Shown here: piece after piece, positions 55,515 to 63,772 of the stretch
How the letters are laid out: each line of letters starts with the position of its first letter
Numbering within the stretch: position 1 is the first letter of the stretch
Source: a virus
Reading direction: 5' to 3' (one strand)
DNA length: 64,000 bases
Virus record (IMG/VR): IMGVR_UViG_3300020463_000007
Location: 91,566-155,565 of that record
Program-made: the position numbers and the translations under genes
Notes under the pieces: model-generated
The model's input: the letters and a program-made list of their open reading frames with translations, nothing else
Told to the model about the DNA's origin: nothing
Database searches by the model: none

Positions 55515-57019
55515 ACGTAATCAAGTCCTTTATCTTTTCTAACTAAACTGTTTATAAATATTCCTAATGCAACAACGATACATATAAGGAATATAGGATG
55601 GTTATATATGTTAAATAATTCAAACCACCTAAAGTCGGACATTGAACTTAATCCTGGTTTCCATTGTTTATAACCATAAATCTGCAATGTACCCCAAAAG
55701 TATTCATCTATCTTAAAAGCTACAACGTATGCAACTAGAATTGCTGGTCTACTAATGTTCCACATTTTACATAAGACTCCTATAGCACTTAAGATAGCAA
55801 GTAAAGCTAAATCTTCCCAACCACCTGTGTATTGCATATTAGCATAAATGATTACTGCTAAAATAAAAGTAGCGTAAATCCAAAAAGGCACTTCTAATAT
55901 TTTAAGTATATACTTGTATAAAAATATACTTAATAATGCAACACCAATAGTCCCAAAAATATAACCAAATGCTAAACTATTTGTAAATTGTATATCATCT
56001 AATAGACTTGGTGTACCAATCTCCATACCGAAATACATACATATTGCCATTACCATTGCGGCAAAAGGTGCAGCTGGTATTCCAAACAAACATGCAGGAA
56101 TCATACTAGATACCTTTTGTGCATTGTTTGCTCCTTCACACCCTAATAATCCTACAGGGTTACCTTCACCAAAAGGAACTTCTTGATCTTTTTCTTTATG
56201 TGCGGCCTTTGTGGCACCGTATGCTAAGAAGTCACCTACTGCGCCTCCTACACCTGGTAATAAACCAGTAACGAAGCCAATCAACCCACCACGTATCATA
56301 TCACGCCAGTGTGTTTTTACATCACGGAAGCCTTGGAAAAGACCTGTCCAATAACTTCCATTTATTGGTGGTGCTGCGGATTTTAATTTTCTTCTAAATC
56401 CATCTAATAATTCTGGTACTCCAAACAGGCCTGATAGTAAAACTACCATTCCTATTCCATTTTGCAAATATTCCCAACCAAATGTTAGTCTAGGATTACT
56501 TACAACATCTTCACCAACCATACCTACTGCTAGTCCGAATATGATTGCACATATACTTAAAAATACATTTTTACTTGCCACAAAGCCTACACAGGCTAGT
56601 GCCATTGTCATGAAGCCCAGAAACTCTGGACGTCCGAATAATACTATAATCTTCCCATAATAAGGAAGTAAAAAGAATGTTAGTGCCGCAAATACAACTC
56701 CGTTAAAAGTAGAGTCAGCAATAGCAATACCCATTGCTCTTGAGGCTTGGCCTTTTTTCGCCATAGGATAACCATCTATAACACAGGCCGCGGTTGTACT
56801 TGCTCCTGGTATGCCTGTAAGAATACTTGTATAACTATCTGCACTTGCACAACTTGCTACTATTGCAGTAAGAAAGACTAACCCCAAATAGGGGTCAGCC
56901 ATAAAGTATGCTCCCATGCTAAAGACAGTTATCAGGGCAGTAGTTACACCTGCAATAGGTATAATACCAACTAGCATTCCATACATGGTGCCAATTAATG
57001 CCCAGATAACATAGTCCAT
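55511..57019 (-). CDS. TctA-like large permease of the tripartite tricarboxylate transporter family
   Basis: A 502-residue, highly hydrophobic protein with about ten to twelve membrane segments. It has the internal duplication typical of TctA: GIPGASTTAACVIDGYPMAKKGQASRAMGIA near 73-104, and in the second half GLLPGVGGAVGDFLAYGATKAA near 252 followed by EGANNAQKVSSMIPACLFGIPAAPFAAMVMA near 290-320. The family imports dicarboxylates or tricarboxylates and other organic acids with a periplasmic TctC protein and a small TctB. TctC lies 11 bases upstream in the operon; no TctB-like gene is seen. The YGGS tetrapeptide usual in the first repeat is replaced (ASADSYTS). It looks intact and functional. 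Confidence 0.85.
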   Translation of the reverse strand: MDYVIWALIGTMYGMLVGIIPIAGVTTALITVFSMGAYFMADPYLGLVFLTAIVASCASADSYTSILTGIPGASTTAACVIDGYPMAKKGQASRAMGIAIADSTFNGVVFAALTFFLLPYYGKIIVLFGRPEFLGFMTMALACVGFVASKNVFLSICAIIFGLAVGMVGEDVVSNPRLTFGWEYLQNGIGMVVLLSGLFGVPELLDGFRRKLKSAAPPINGSYWTGLFQGFRDVKTHWRDMIRGGLIGFVTGLLPGVGGAVGDFLAYGATKAAHKEKDQEVPFGEGNPVGLLGCEGANNAQKVSSMIPACLFGIPAAPFAAMVMAICMYFGMEIGTPSLLDDIQFTNSLAFGYIFGTIGVALLSIFLYKYILKILEVPFWIYATFILAVIIYANMQYTGGWEDLALLAILSAIGVLCKMWNISRPAILVAYVVAFKIDEYFWGTLQIYGYKQWKPGLSSMSDFRWFELFNIYNHPIFLICIVVALGIFINSLVRKDKGLDYV

Positions 57020-57030
57020 AGGTTAATCCT

Positions 57031-58086
57031 TTACTTTAAAAGCTCTGGCTTATAAATTGATGGAAAGCCATATGCTTCCTGATTCCATTTAACCGCATCT
57101 TTAAGAGCTTTCTCTGTAATTAGGGATTTTAGAGTAGCTAATAATTCTGGGCCATCTTGGATCCAAGGATAAGTTCCTGTTTTAGCATAAATTTCAGCAC
57201 TTGCAACTGGATCATTAATCATTTCAGTTACAGCCGCTTTAATCTTTTCTGCATTAGGATTGCCTTTGTTTACCCAAAGAGACTTTTGGATAGCATCACG
57301 CCAGTTACGTGTTAAGCGATATGCTTCATACAAATCACCTTTTGGTGCTTCGCCCCATAACTTTTCGTACAAGTCCTCGAACTGTGTACCTGGAAAGTTT
57401 GGGTCTGCCATTTGTACTTTATTTTCTAAGTCTAGGATACCGTGTGTGAACCAAAGTTCATTACCTTCGATACCTTCGTAGAAACGTTTCCAAGCCGCAG
57501 GCGATTCACGTGCTACATCAAATTCACCGTTTTTAAAACCAAGACGCTTTTCGCCTCCTGATACACCGTTAACCCAAGTTACACGTTCTCTCCAACATTT
57601 TAGATAGTCGTCTACTGTGTTGCCACCCTGTGGACCACAAAGTAACATTGCAACTGCCGCTGCATCTGGTTCAAAACCTGATCCACCTGCAATAGTCCAG
57701 TTTCCTGATTTTTCATCAGCACCAGCATGTTTACCAAGAACAATATCATTGTTCATAGAACCCATTAGTTCATAGTCGAAGTAGTTGTAGTCAATCTTAT
57801 CTAGCAAGAATGATACACCGTTACCACCGTGTGCAACCATAATTGTTTTGTCATCAAAACGTAGACTGTTGTGGAACTTGTTAAACCCAGGAATATCTCT
57901 TGCTCCTGGAATATGACGTACTACTACTGATTCGCCAATAAACTTTTCTAAGTTCTTAGCGATAATTTCGCTCCATACAGAAGTACCTTTACCGGGTGCC
58001 TGAGGAACAATCAGCGTATAATCAGCAAAAGCTGTTGTAGCTGACATCGTTAAAGCCATAAAGACTCCAATGATTAGTTTCTTCAT
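57031..58086 (-). CDS. TctC-like periplasmic substrate-binding protein
   Basis: A 351-residue protein with a clear signal peptide (MKKLIIGVFMALTMSATTAF, probable cleavage AFA-D at 21). The mature part starts with YTLIVPQAPGKGTSVWSEI and GESVVVRHIPGARDIPGFNKF, and continues with TIMVAHGGNGVSFLL. This is the TctC/BugT plan with the first lobe's P-G-G-x-x-D loop altered. TctC proteins bind organic acids in the periplasm and deliver them to TctA; the substrate cannot be named. The protein follows a divergent intergenic region and is the first gene of the minus operon. A ribosome site GGAG lies 11 bases before its ATG. It is an unusual gene in a phage. Confidence 0.8.
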   Translation of the reverse strand: MKKLIIGVFMALTMSATTAFADYTLIVPQAPGKGTSVWSEIIAKNLEKFIGESVVVRHIPGARDIPGFNKFHNSLRFDDKTIMVAHGGNGVSFLLDKIDYNYFDYELMGSMNNDIVLGKHAGADEKSGNWTIAGGSGFEPDAAAVAMLLCGPQGGNTVDDYLKCWRERVTWVNGVSGGEKRLGFKNGEFDVARESPAAWKRFYEGIEGNELWFTHGILDLENKVQMADPNFPGTQFEDLYEKLWGEAPKGDLYEAYRLTRNWRDAIQKSLWVNKGNPNAEKIKAAVTEMINDPVASAEIYAKTGTYPWIQDGPELLATLKSLITEKALKDAVKWNQEAYGFPSIYKPELLK

Positions 58087-58262
58087 AATGTTATATCTCC
58101 TTTAGTTTATACTACATCATTATTAAATTTTTAAGTTTCAGAGTTGATCCTTAAATATTGCATATAACATAAGTAATTATATGATGCGGATAAAAAAATT
58201 TTTAAAAGTGAATCTTTTTTTATTATTGCATACATTTATTTAGCAAAAAGGAGAAATTTTTT
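58087..58262. other. Divergent intergenic region between the transporter operon and the plus-strand cassette
   Basis: 176 AT-rich bases without a gene. On the minus strand TATAAT (58181-58176) and a TATAAA before tctC are possible -10 boxes, but no good -35 is spaced 17 bases away. CTAAATA (58243-58237, minus) could be a weak late element, though it would leave a 140-base leader. On the plus strand TTGCAT then TATGAT (N16) is only a weak match. GGAG sites precede both start codons. No terminator hairpin is visible. Confidence 0.4.
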
Positions 58263-59000
58263 ATGAACACTCGAATTTTTAGTTTAATAGACGAAAATTT
58301 AAAGAACTCCTTCAATTTACCTAAATATGACAATATTAATGAACAGATTACAGAAAATACACATATAGGTTCGTTACCTTGGTCACCAGCTAGACTACGC
58401 AAGTTTAAAGACAGTATTACATCTAAGTTACAGCTTGACGTAGAAAGCGTTGATGTGACAGTTAAAGAACTTGTAGCTGATCTTGACAAAAAATATATGC
58501 ATAGGTTCTTTGGGGAGATATGGCAACCTAAGACTGAAATATATCAATACAGTGGTTGGGCTTTAGTTGATGCAATAAACAATGCAAATCCAAAAGCAGT
58601 ACTAGACTTTGGCTGTGGATATCATCCATTTAAAAATAGAATAAAAAATCTAATTGGTATTGACCCTTTTAATAATAGTGCAGACTATATGGTTGACATA
58701 TTAGAATTTGCTGTAGAACCTGAAAGTTATGACCATATTATTGTATTTGGTAGCCTTAACTTCGGCGATAGAAATGACATTGATAAAAGGTTTGAAAAAC
58801 TAGTTGAAATACTAATGCCAGGAGGCAGAATGTATTTTAGAGCCAATCCAGGTCACTTGTGGCCTAAAGGTCCTTATGTTGATATTTTTCCTTGGTCATT
58901 CGAAGTAGCGTATGAACAAGCAAAAGTACACAATCTTGAATTAGAAAAGTTTAAAAAAGACAACGGCGACAGACTATACTTTGAATTTTACAAGCCATAG
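58263..59000 (+). CDS. Class I SAM methyltransferase
   Basis: A 245-residue protein. Motif I is VLDFGCGYHPFKNRI near residue 115, followed by the acidic loop LIGIDPFNNSADYMVDI near 132, motif IV HIIVFGSLNFGDRNDI near 160 and the post-motif LMPGGRMYFRAN near 185. The N-terminal 70 residues include LPWSPARLRKFK, a recognition or dimer segment. It leads the plus-strand cassette with an AAAAAGGAG ribosome site. The acceptor is unknown. The Cys-Gly-x-(H/N)-P-(F/Y) form of motif I (GCGYHPF here, GCGVNPY at 51371) is shared with the methyltransferase in the minus cluster, so the two probably derive from a common phage stock. Confidence 0.8.
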   Translation: MNTRIFSLIDENLKNSFNLPKYDNINEQITENTHIGSLPWSPARLRKFKDSITSKLQLDVESVDVTVKELVADLDKKYMHRFFGEIWQPKTEIYQYSGWALVDAINNANPKAVLDFGCGYHPFKNRIKNLIGIDPFNNSADYMVDILEFAVEPESYDHIIVFGSLNFGDRNDIDKRFEKLVEILMPGGRMYFRANPGHLWPKGPYVDIFPWSFEVAYEQAKVHNLELEKFKKDNGDRLYFEFYKP

Positions 59001-59011
59001 GAAACAAAAAT

Positions 59012-59719
59012 ATGTATGATGAAAGTAAACTTATATTCTTTACCGGTGCTCCGGGAAGCAAATGGAGTGCAGTATCGAATGTAATATCAAAAAATACAAT
59101 TATGCCTATAAACATATCTGATCATAGAGATGACAGAGTGTATACGCATACAAGATCTCCAGTTCAACATTTAGGTGCATATTGGGGTCCTGGCCAAGAA
59201 CACGGACAAAAATTTGATCAACTCGAAACATTAACAAAAGAACAAATAATTCAAGAGATAGATGGGCCGTATGCCGATAAAACTTGGGATACTCATAGAA
59301 TTATCAAATGCCATCATTTTTCTTTGCAATTAGATTACATAAGAAAAACTTTTCCATTAGCAAAAATAATAATTGTGCTTCGAACTGAAATAAAAAATTT
59401 CAGAGGCTGGAAAGGTGCCGGCGGCTTTGAGTCTATTGATTATCCAGATTATCATACATATTATAAAAATTATGATCTACTCAAAGAAAAAATATTTGAA
59501 GAAGTAGCCGCGGCAAATAATTGGGTAGGCGAAAATAAGTTAAGAGTTAATGTTTGTGATAGACACTATTTTAAAGAACGTTGGGGTTTAGAATCTAAAG
59601 AAGATTATGATTGGTTGGATTTTTATATTTCTTCTATAGAGAAAAGCCAACCAAAAGAAGTCAACAACTTTAATGGCAGATATGTTCTTGATGTAAATAT
59701 TTGTGAATACAATTTTTAG
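59012..59719 (+). CDS. Sulfotransferase-like P-loop protein, first copy
   Basis: A 235-residue protein. The N-terminal LIFFTGAPGSKWSAVSNVIS (loop at about 11-19) resembles the PAPS-binding loop of sulfotransferases. A later strand-turn, IIIVLRTEIKNFRGWKGAGGF near 125, resembles the 3'-phosphate-binding region with its Arg. It is paralogous to the protein at 61482, which has TGAPGSRWSG. Such TGAPGS proteins are common in T4-like marine phages and often annotated as sulfotransferases; the assignment is by motif. The gene precedes the third oxygenase-like gene, and the sulfate-activation-like genes on the other strand may supply the donor (inference). Confidence 0.65.
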   Translation: MYDESKLIFFTGAPGSKWSAVSNVISKNTIMPINISDHRDDRVYTHTRSPVQHLGAYWGPGQEHGQKFDQLETLTKEQIIQEIDGPYADKTWDTHRIIKCHHFSLQLDYIRKTFPLAKIIIVLRTEIKNFRGWKGAGGFESIDYPDYHTYYKNYDLLKEKIFEEVAAANNWVGENKLRVNVCDRHYFKERWGLESKEDYDWLDFYISSIEKSQPKEVNNFNGRYVLDVNICEYNF

Positions 59720-59727
59720 GAGAACAA

Positions 59728-60699
59728 ATGGAAAAAAATTATGCTGATGATGCAAATAAAATTTTAAAAAAATCTATCGAAGGTGATAAAGATAATGTGA
59801 ATTACTATTCCGGTGATCGTGTGCAAGATCTTGTGCCAGATAAAGTACCACAAGTTGAAGAAGGTGTGAATATTAATGATAGTAATTACCAAGATGATAT
59901 GTATTCAGAGGAACAACTAGAACGTCATAAAAAATCTAACATGAATGTGTACACCGTAGACGGAATTCCTAGTAGATGGTACCATAATAAACTAAGATCA
60001 ACTTGGCATTTTGATCCAAAAGCAGATCCACAAGAAAAAACATTTACAGTGATGTGTAAATTTAAAGGAGATTGGGAAGCTGGAGTACAAAGAGCTTTAA
60101 GAAAATGTAAAGAACATACTATTGGAAACTATAGGCCAAGAAATTCTAGCCAGCAAGATAAAGATTTACATGAAGGCGAAATGATGGATATAAAACGTGC
60201 ATCAGGTAAGGATGATGTGTCTTGTATGTACCATCACCAAATAGCACATAATGAAAAAAGAGATACACATCCTGATTCTGCTGTTTTTTTTAGAATGCTA
60301 GAAGCAGTCGGCATGTATGACGTACATCAATCACGAATACACATACAACGTCTAGGAGAAGTAACTCCTTTTCATATTGATCAACAGATGAGATACGCAA
60401 GGCCAGAATGGAGAGAAAAATGGATTGCGGCAGGTGCTGACAAAAATCCACTTATGTTACGTAGGATACTAATAGCTTTAACACCCTGGGATTATGGACA
60501 TGTATGGCAGTTTGGTAACACATATTATCAAGGTTATGACGCAGGTGAATGTGTTGTTTATGACTGGTGTAATATGCCGCATGCGGCTTCTAACATGGGC
60601 TACACACCAAGAATAACTTTACAAGCTACTGGATTTATAAATGAAAAGTTTACTAATTTAATGAACAACGGATCGAAAGAGCACATTATAAATGTCTGA
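59728..60699 (+). CDS. 2OG-Fe(II)-oxygenase-like protein, paralogue C
   Basis: A 323-residue protein with an N-terminal acidic extension (about 70 residues) absent from the two minus-strand paralogues. Core ligands match: H216-x-D218 (VTPFHIDQQMRY), H285 (CNMPHAASNMG) and R295 (TPRITLQATGF), with W-x-x-G-H-V-W-Q-F-G-N and Y-D-A-G-E in the same positions as the others. Surrounding identity is lower, so it is the most diverged copy. The start is supported by AGGAG just before the ATG. It overlaps the next gene by 8 bases. The substrate is unknown; placement between two sulfotransferase-like genes suggests a multi-step modification. Confidence 0.7.
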   Translation: MEKNYADDANKILKKSIEGDKDNVNYYSGDRVQDLVPDKVPQVEEGVNINDSNYQDDMYSEEQLERHKKSNMNVYTVDGIPSRWYHNKLRSTWHFDPKADPQEKTFTVMCKFKGDWEAGVQRALRKCKEHTIGNYRPRNSSQQDKDLHEGEMMDIKRASGKDDVSCMYHHQIAHNEKRDTHPDSAVFFRMLEAVGMYDVHQSRIHIQRLGEVTPFHIDQQMRYARPEWREKWIAAGADKNPLMLRRILIALTPWDYGHVWQFGNTYYQGYDAGECVVYDWCNMPHAASNMGYTPRITLQATGFINEKFTNLMNNGSKEHIINV

Positions 60700-61489
60700 T
60701 GAACCTATAAGGCCTAGAAAAACAAAAGGACAACAACCTAAAATTCGTAAACAGATTTTTAACGAACCTCACACTATAGATCTATGGAATGGTAAGGATA
60801 CTGAAGAAAATAGTAAACCTTGGGTAGGCGGAAGAGGTCGTGATTTATTTACTGCACACGTTGCTCAAAAAGAAGCCGTTAAAAAACATATAGAATATAG
60901 ATGGAATAGTTTAGGACTCAGGGGACCTGAACCAAATTACAAAGCAAATAAAAAAATTATATTTGGTGGCGGAAGTTTATGTTTAGGAAATGGTGTAAAT
61001 GTAGAAGAAAGTTTTCCCCACATTGTTGCAACAAGTTTAAATGCATCTTATATGAATTTAAGTCCAGCTGATACTCTAACTGATCTTATAGACCCATTAA
61101 TAGAATTTAAAAACTTTGAACCCGATTATATTATTTTAAATGACACAAGATTCTTTCAAAATTATGGTTGGGCATTACGTCAAATATATAAAATGAAAAA
61201 ATTAGAACAAGATGAAGGTTATAAAAAACATTTTACTAATTCTGATATAGATTGTTTAAAATTATTTGACTACTTTTTAAAAGGTTTGTTTCCGAATGCA
61301 AAATTTATTCTTGCATATTGTGAAAGGAGAGCATGGAAATCTATAATTCCAAACTTGAATAATATATATAAAGTACCGTTTGAAGCAAAAGAAACTGTAG
61401 TTGATTTAGCAAGAGATGGATTTCATCCAGGAGTTGAATCACACAAAATTATGGCAGAAATGATTCTAAAAGGAATAAACAATGTATGA
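60692..61489 (+). CDS. SGNH/GDSL-type hydrolase
   Basis: A 265-residue protein. The nucleophile region is IIFGGGSLCLGNGVN near residue 89 (G-x-S-x-x-x-G form). The C-terminal catalytic pair appears as DGFHPGVESHKIMAE near 243 (D-x-x-H-P). ILNDTRFFQNYG near 150 may supply the Asn/oxyanion block III. SGNH enzymes are esterases, often deacylating glycans. The N-terminal 60 residues are basic and lack a signal peptide, so it acts in the cytoplasm or on the virion. It overlaps both neighbours by 8 bases and lies between an oxygenase-like and a sulfotransferase-like gene. Confidence 0.7.
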   Translation: MSDEPIRPRKTKGQQPKIRKQIFNEPHTIDLWNGKDTEENSKPWVGGRGRDLFTAHVAQKEAVKKHIEYRWNSLGLRGPEPNYKANKKIIFGGGSLCLGNGVNVEESFPHIVATSLNASYMNLSPADTLTDLIDPLIEFKNFEPDYIILNDTRFFQNYGWALRQIYKMKKLEQDEGYKKHFTNSDIDCLKLFDYFLKGLFPNAKFILAYCERRAWKSIIPNLNNIYKVPFEAKETVVDLARDGFHPGVESHKIMAEMILKGINNV

Positions 61490-62216
61490 AGATTACACAG
61501 GTAAAGATTTAATAATAGCAACAGGTGCTCCAGGAAGCAGATGGAGTGGAACATTGCGTATGATAACATGTAATACAGATATTAATATATCTGACGAAAC
61601 ACCTGATAGGATATATGATCATATAGCAGTCAATCCTAAAACAGGAGCAGAACAAGCTAGAGGATGGCATAGAGGAGCATATTGGGGACCTGATCATGAA
61701 TTTGGAAGCAAGTTTGATGTTATTAACACACTAACTAAAGAAGAAATTGTAGAAGAATTTAAAAAACCATTTGGAAATTGGGAACCTGGCAAAAAAATAA
61801 TTAAAAGCCATTGGTTTGCTTATCATCTGCCATTTCTAAAAGAAATGTTTCCAGATGCTAAGTTTATAGGTGTACAGCGTAGTAACACTGGCTGTTTTGA
61901 ATGGTGGCATGTGTGCGGCGGTTGGGACATTTCATATCCGCATTACTTTTGGTATAAGGACGATGATCGTATGCGTGAACAAATAGCTAAAGAAAATGCT
62001 TGCATTACACAGTTTTTCCCAGACAGGAAAAATCATACCATTGAAGAAATATTTTTAGCATTAGGTCTTCCTAATAAAATAGTTAAGTATAAAGAGTTTC
62101 TTGAAAGAGATGACAAACTTGCAGAAGTATTAGATGATAAAAATAGTGCAAAAAGTGATGACTATCGTCCAGCTTTAGACTTTGTTGTAGGCAAAGTTTT
62201 AACAGGTATTCTGTAA
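61482..62216 (+). CDS. Sulfotransferase-like P-loop protein, second copy
   Basis: A 244-residue protein. Loop TGAPGSRWSGTLRMIT at about 14-29, then FIGVQRSNTGCFEWWHVCGGW near 127 as the candidate 3'-phosphate-binding segment (Arg followed by Ser). Shared features with 59012: the D-x-x-x-D-R-x-Y-x-H segment, a G-x-x-x-G-A-Y-W-G-P motif near 70, and the KxxKxH region near 107. It is therefore the same family with moderate divergence. It ends the plus-strand cassette and overlaps the convergent adenylate-forming gene by 18 bases at their 3' ends. Target unknown. Confidence 0.65.
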   Translation: MYEDYTGKDLIIATGAPGSRWSGTLRMITCNTDINISDETPDRIYDHIAVNPKTGAEQARGWHRGAYWGPDHEFGSKFDVINTLTKEEIVEEFKKPFGNWEPGKKIIKSHWFAYHLPFLKEMFPDAKFIGVQRSNTGCFEWWHVCGGWDISYPHYFWYKDDDRMREQIAKENACITQFFPDRKNHTIEEIFLALGLPNKIVKYKEFLERDDKLAEVLDDKNSAKSDDYRPALDFVVGKVLTGIL

Positions 62217-62936
62217 TCGTTCTTTATAATATAAGATAGGAAAATAACCTAGTTGCGGCATCTTATAATGTAAGTGTACCTTATCTCCTGTAGAAAACCA
62301 ATCATCGTGTATACAAATATCACCTTTAACAAGTAATTCGTCTGTCTTGTAATCAATTTGATAACAACAATTTAAATTTTCACCCATTATAGGTAAACCA
62401 CCAGGCGCCCATTCTGCATGTCTATCAACATACTTTAATGTTTCAAAAGTTGTGTTTATTGCACATGGACCTATTTCGCTCATACCCCAATTAGCTATTA
62501 CTGTTGCACCTTTGCTAACAAATTTACGAATGTGATCCCATGGAATAATATCACTGCCCATTGCAATAACTTTACCGTTAAAATTAGCATCTTTAAAACC
62601 TTTTGTTTTTATTAATGCTTCACACATTGCTGGGGGCAAAAAAGTATGTGTATATTTTTCAAAGTCTTTAATAAAACTAAAAGGATTAAATTTTGTTATA
62701 AAAATATCACAACCTAATGTATATGCAGGTAAACTCTGTAAAAGTAAACCTCCTGCATGAGTCATTCTTGTACATGTAAATATTTTGCTTTGTGATGTAA
62801 TATATTGATCTTTTATAGCGACAGAATTACATGCTTCTAAATTTTTTGGACTACGAAATATCTGTTTAGGTGTGCCTGTGGTCCCACTACTTGATATAGT
62901 GCAACCTTCTTTTAATATTTTTTTGAAGTCTGTCAT
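62199..62936 (-). CDS. Truncated-form adenylate-forming (ANL-type) enzyme
   Basis: A 245-residue protein containing adenylation motifs in order: SSSGTTGTPK (A3, near 15-24), ANWGMSEIGP (A5, near 148) and a WFSTGD motif (A7, near 213). It stops just after the region where the A8 hinge would begin (YYKERLQNTC). Full-length ANL enzymes have about 500-550 residues and a C-terminal domain with the catalytic Lys; both that domain and the first 150 N-terminal residues are missing here. It may be a minimal adenylation module or need a partner. Its ATG overlaps the aminotransferase stop by 4 bases, so the two are co-translated. Confidence 0.72.
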   Translation of the reverse strand: MTDFKKILKEGCTISSSGTTGTPKQIFRSPKNLEACNSVAIKDQYITSQSKIFTCTRMTHAGGLLLQSLPAYTLGCDIFITKFNPFSFIKDFEKYTHTFLPPAMCEALIKTKGFKDANFNGKVIAMGSDIIPWDHIRKFVSKGATVIANWGMSEIGPCAINTTFETLKYVDRHAEWAPGGLPIMGENLNCCYQIDYKTDELLVKGDICIHDDWFSTGDKVHLHYKMPQLGYFPILYYKERLQNTC

Positions 62937-63772
62937 AATTCAGTAGCATACTCAGTTTTTTTCTTTTCATATTGTGCAATTAAAAATTCTGTGACTACAC
63001 CTGTTTTATCAGTTGCTGTAATACCACCACTTGAACTAGTAATAAAAACTTCATCAGCAGATTCAAAAAAATCTGCACTTATAGGCATGCGTTTGAATGT
63101 AGAACCATTTTCATTTGCAATGTCTTCAACAACACTCATTGTTATACCTTTGAGTACATTTTTATCAGATGTCATTATAATTTTATCTTTAACAATACCA
63201 ACATTAAATCCAGGACCTTCAGTTATAAATCCGTTAGTGTCAACTAAAACAGTTGTGTCATAATTACTTGGCTTGTTACGCTGACTCATTGTAAGTTCAA
63301 TCCAAGCCATATTTTTATATGTCTGCCCATAATAATCATCATTTACACGTTTTGTATCTCTATCTAAAAATAGTTTTACTTGTGGTGTACTTGCTATAGG
63401 GTAACTTGGTTTTATGTACATTGCAAAATTTACAGGGCAATTTTCTAAGTCTCTTGGATTTCCACTAGGTGGATAACCACGCCATATTAAAAACCATACA
63501 AATGCATTTTCAATAGGATTGCGTTTAGCTAATTCTTTAATAATCTTTAGAGGATCTACGTCTGGAATTGCAAGGCCGTATCTTTCTGCACTATTCTTAA
63601 ATCTTTGTAAATGTCTTTCATAACAAAATGCTTTGCCGTTATATACTGGCATTACATCATATGTTGCATCGCAATGAATAAATCCAAAATCTAAAATTGT
63701 TGGACCTATTTGTCCTAACGGCTTATATTCTCCATTTTTATATGCTATTAAATCTAATACATTAGTCATCAA
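62933..63772 (-). CDS. PLP-dependent class IV aminotransferase
   Basis: A 279-residue protein of the branched-chain aminotransferase / D-amino-acid transaminase / aminodeoxychorismate lyase fold. Features: DFGFIHCDATYDVMPVYNGKAFCYERHLQRFKNSA near 27-60, the catalytic-lysine region YGQTYKNMAW (Lys near 153) and VLVDTNGFITEGPGFNVGIVKDK near 177-200. The serine- and threonine-rich FITSSSGGITATDK near 246 holds the cofactor phosphate. Which of the three activities it has cannot be told. It lies beside the adenylation protein, suggesting that an amino acid or amine is made and then activated. It overlaps the upstream DUF6356 gene by 11 bases. Confidence 0.85.
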   Translation of the reverse strand: MMTNVLDLIAYKNGEYKPLGQIGPTILDFGFIHCDATYDVMPVYNGKAFCYERHLQRFKNSAERYGLAIPDVDPLKIIKELAKRNPIENAFVWFLIWRGYPPSGNPRDLENCPVNFAMYIKPSYPIASTPQVKLFLDRDTKRVNDDYYGQTYKNMAWIELTMSQRNKPSNYDTTVLVDTNGFITEGPGFNVGIVKDKIIMTSDKNVLKGITMSVVEDIANENGSTFKRMPISADFFESADEVFITSSSGGITATDKTGVVTEFLIAQYEKKKTEYATEL

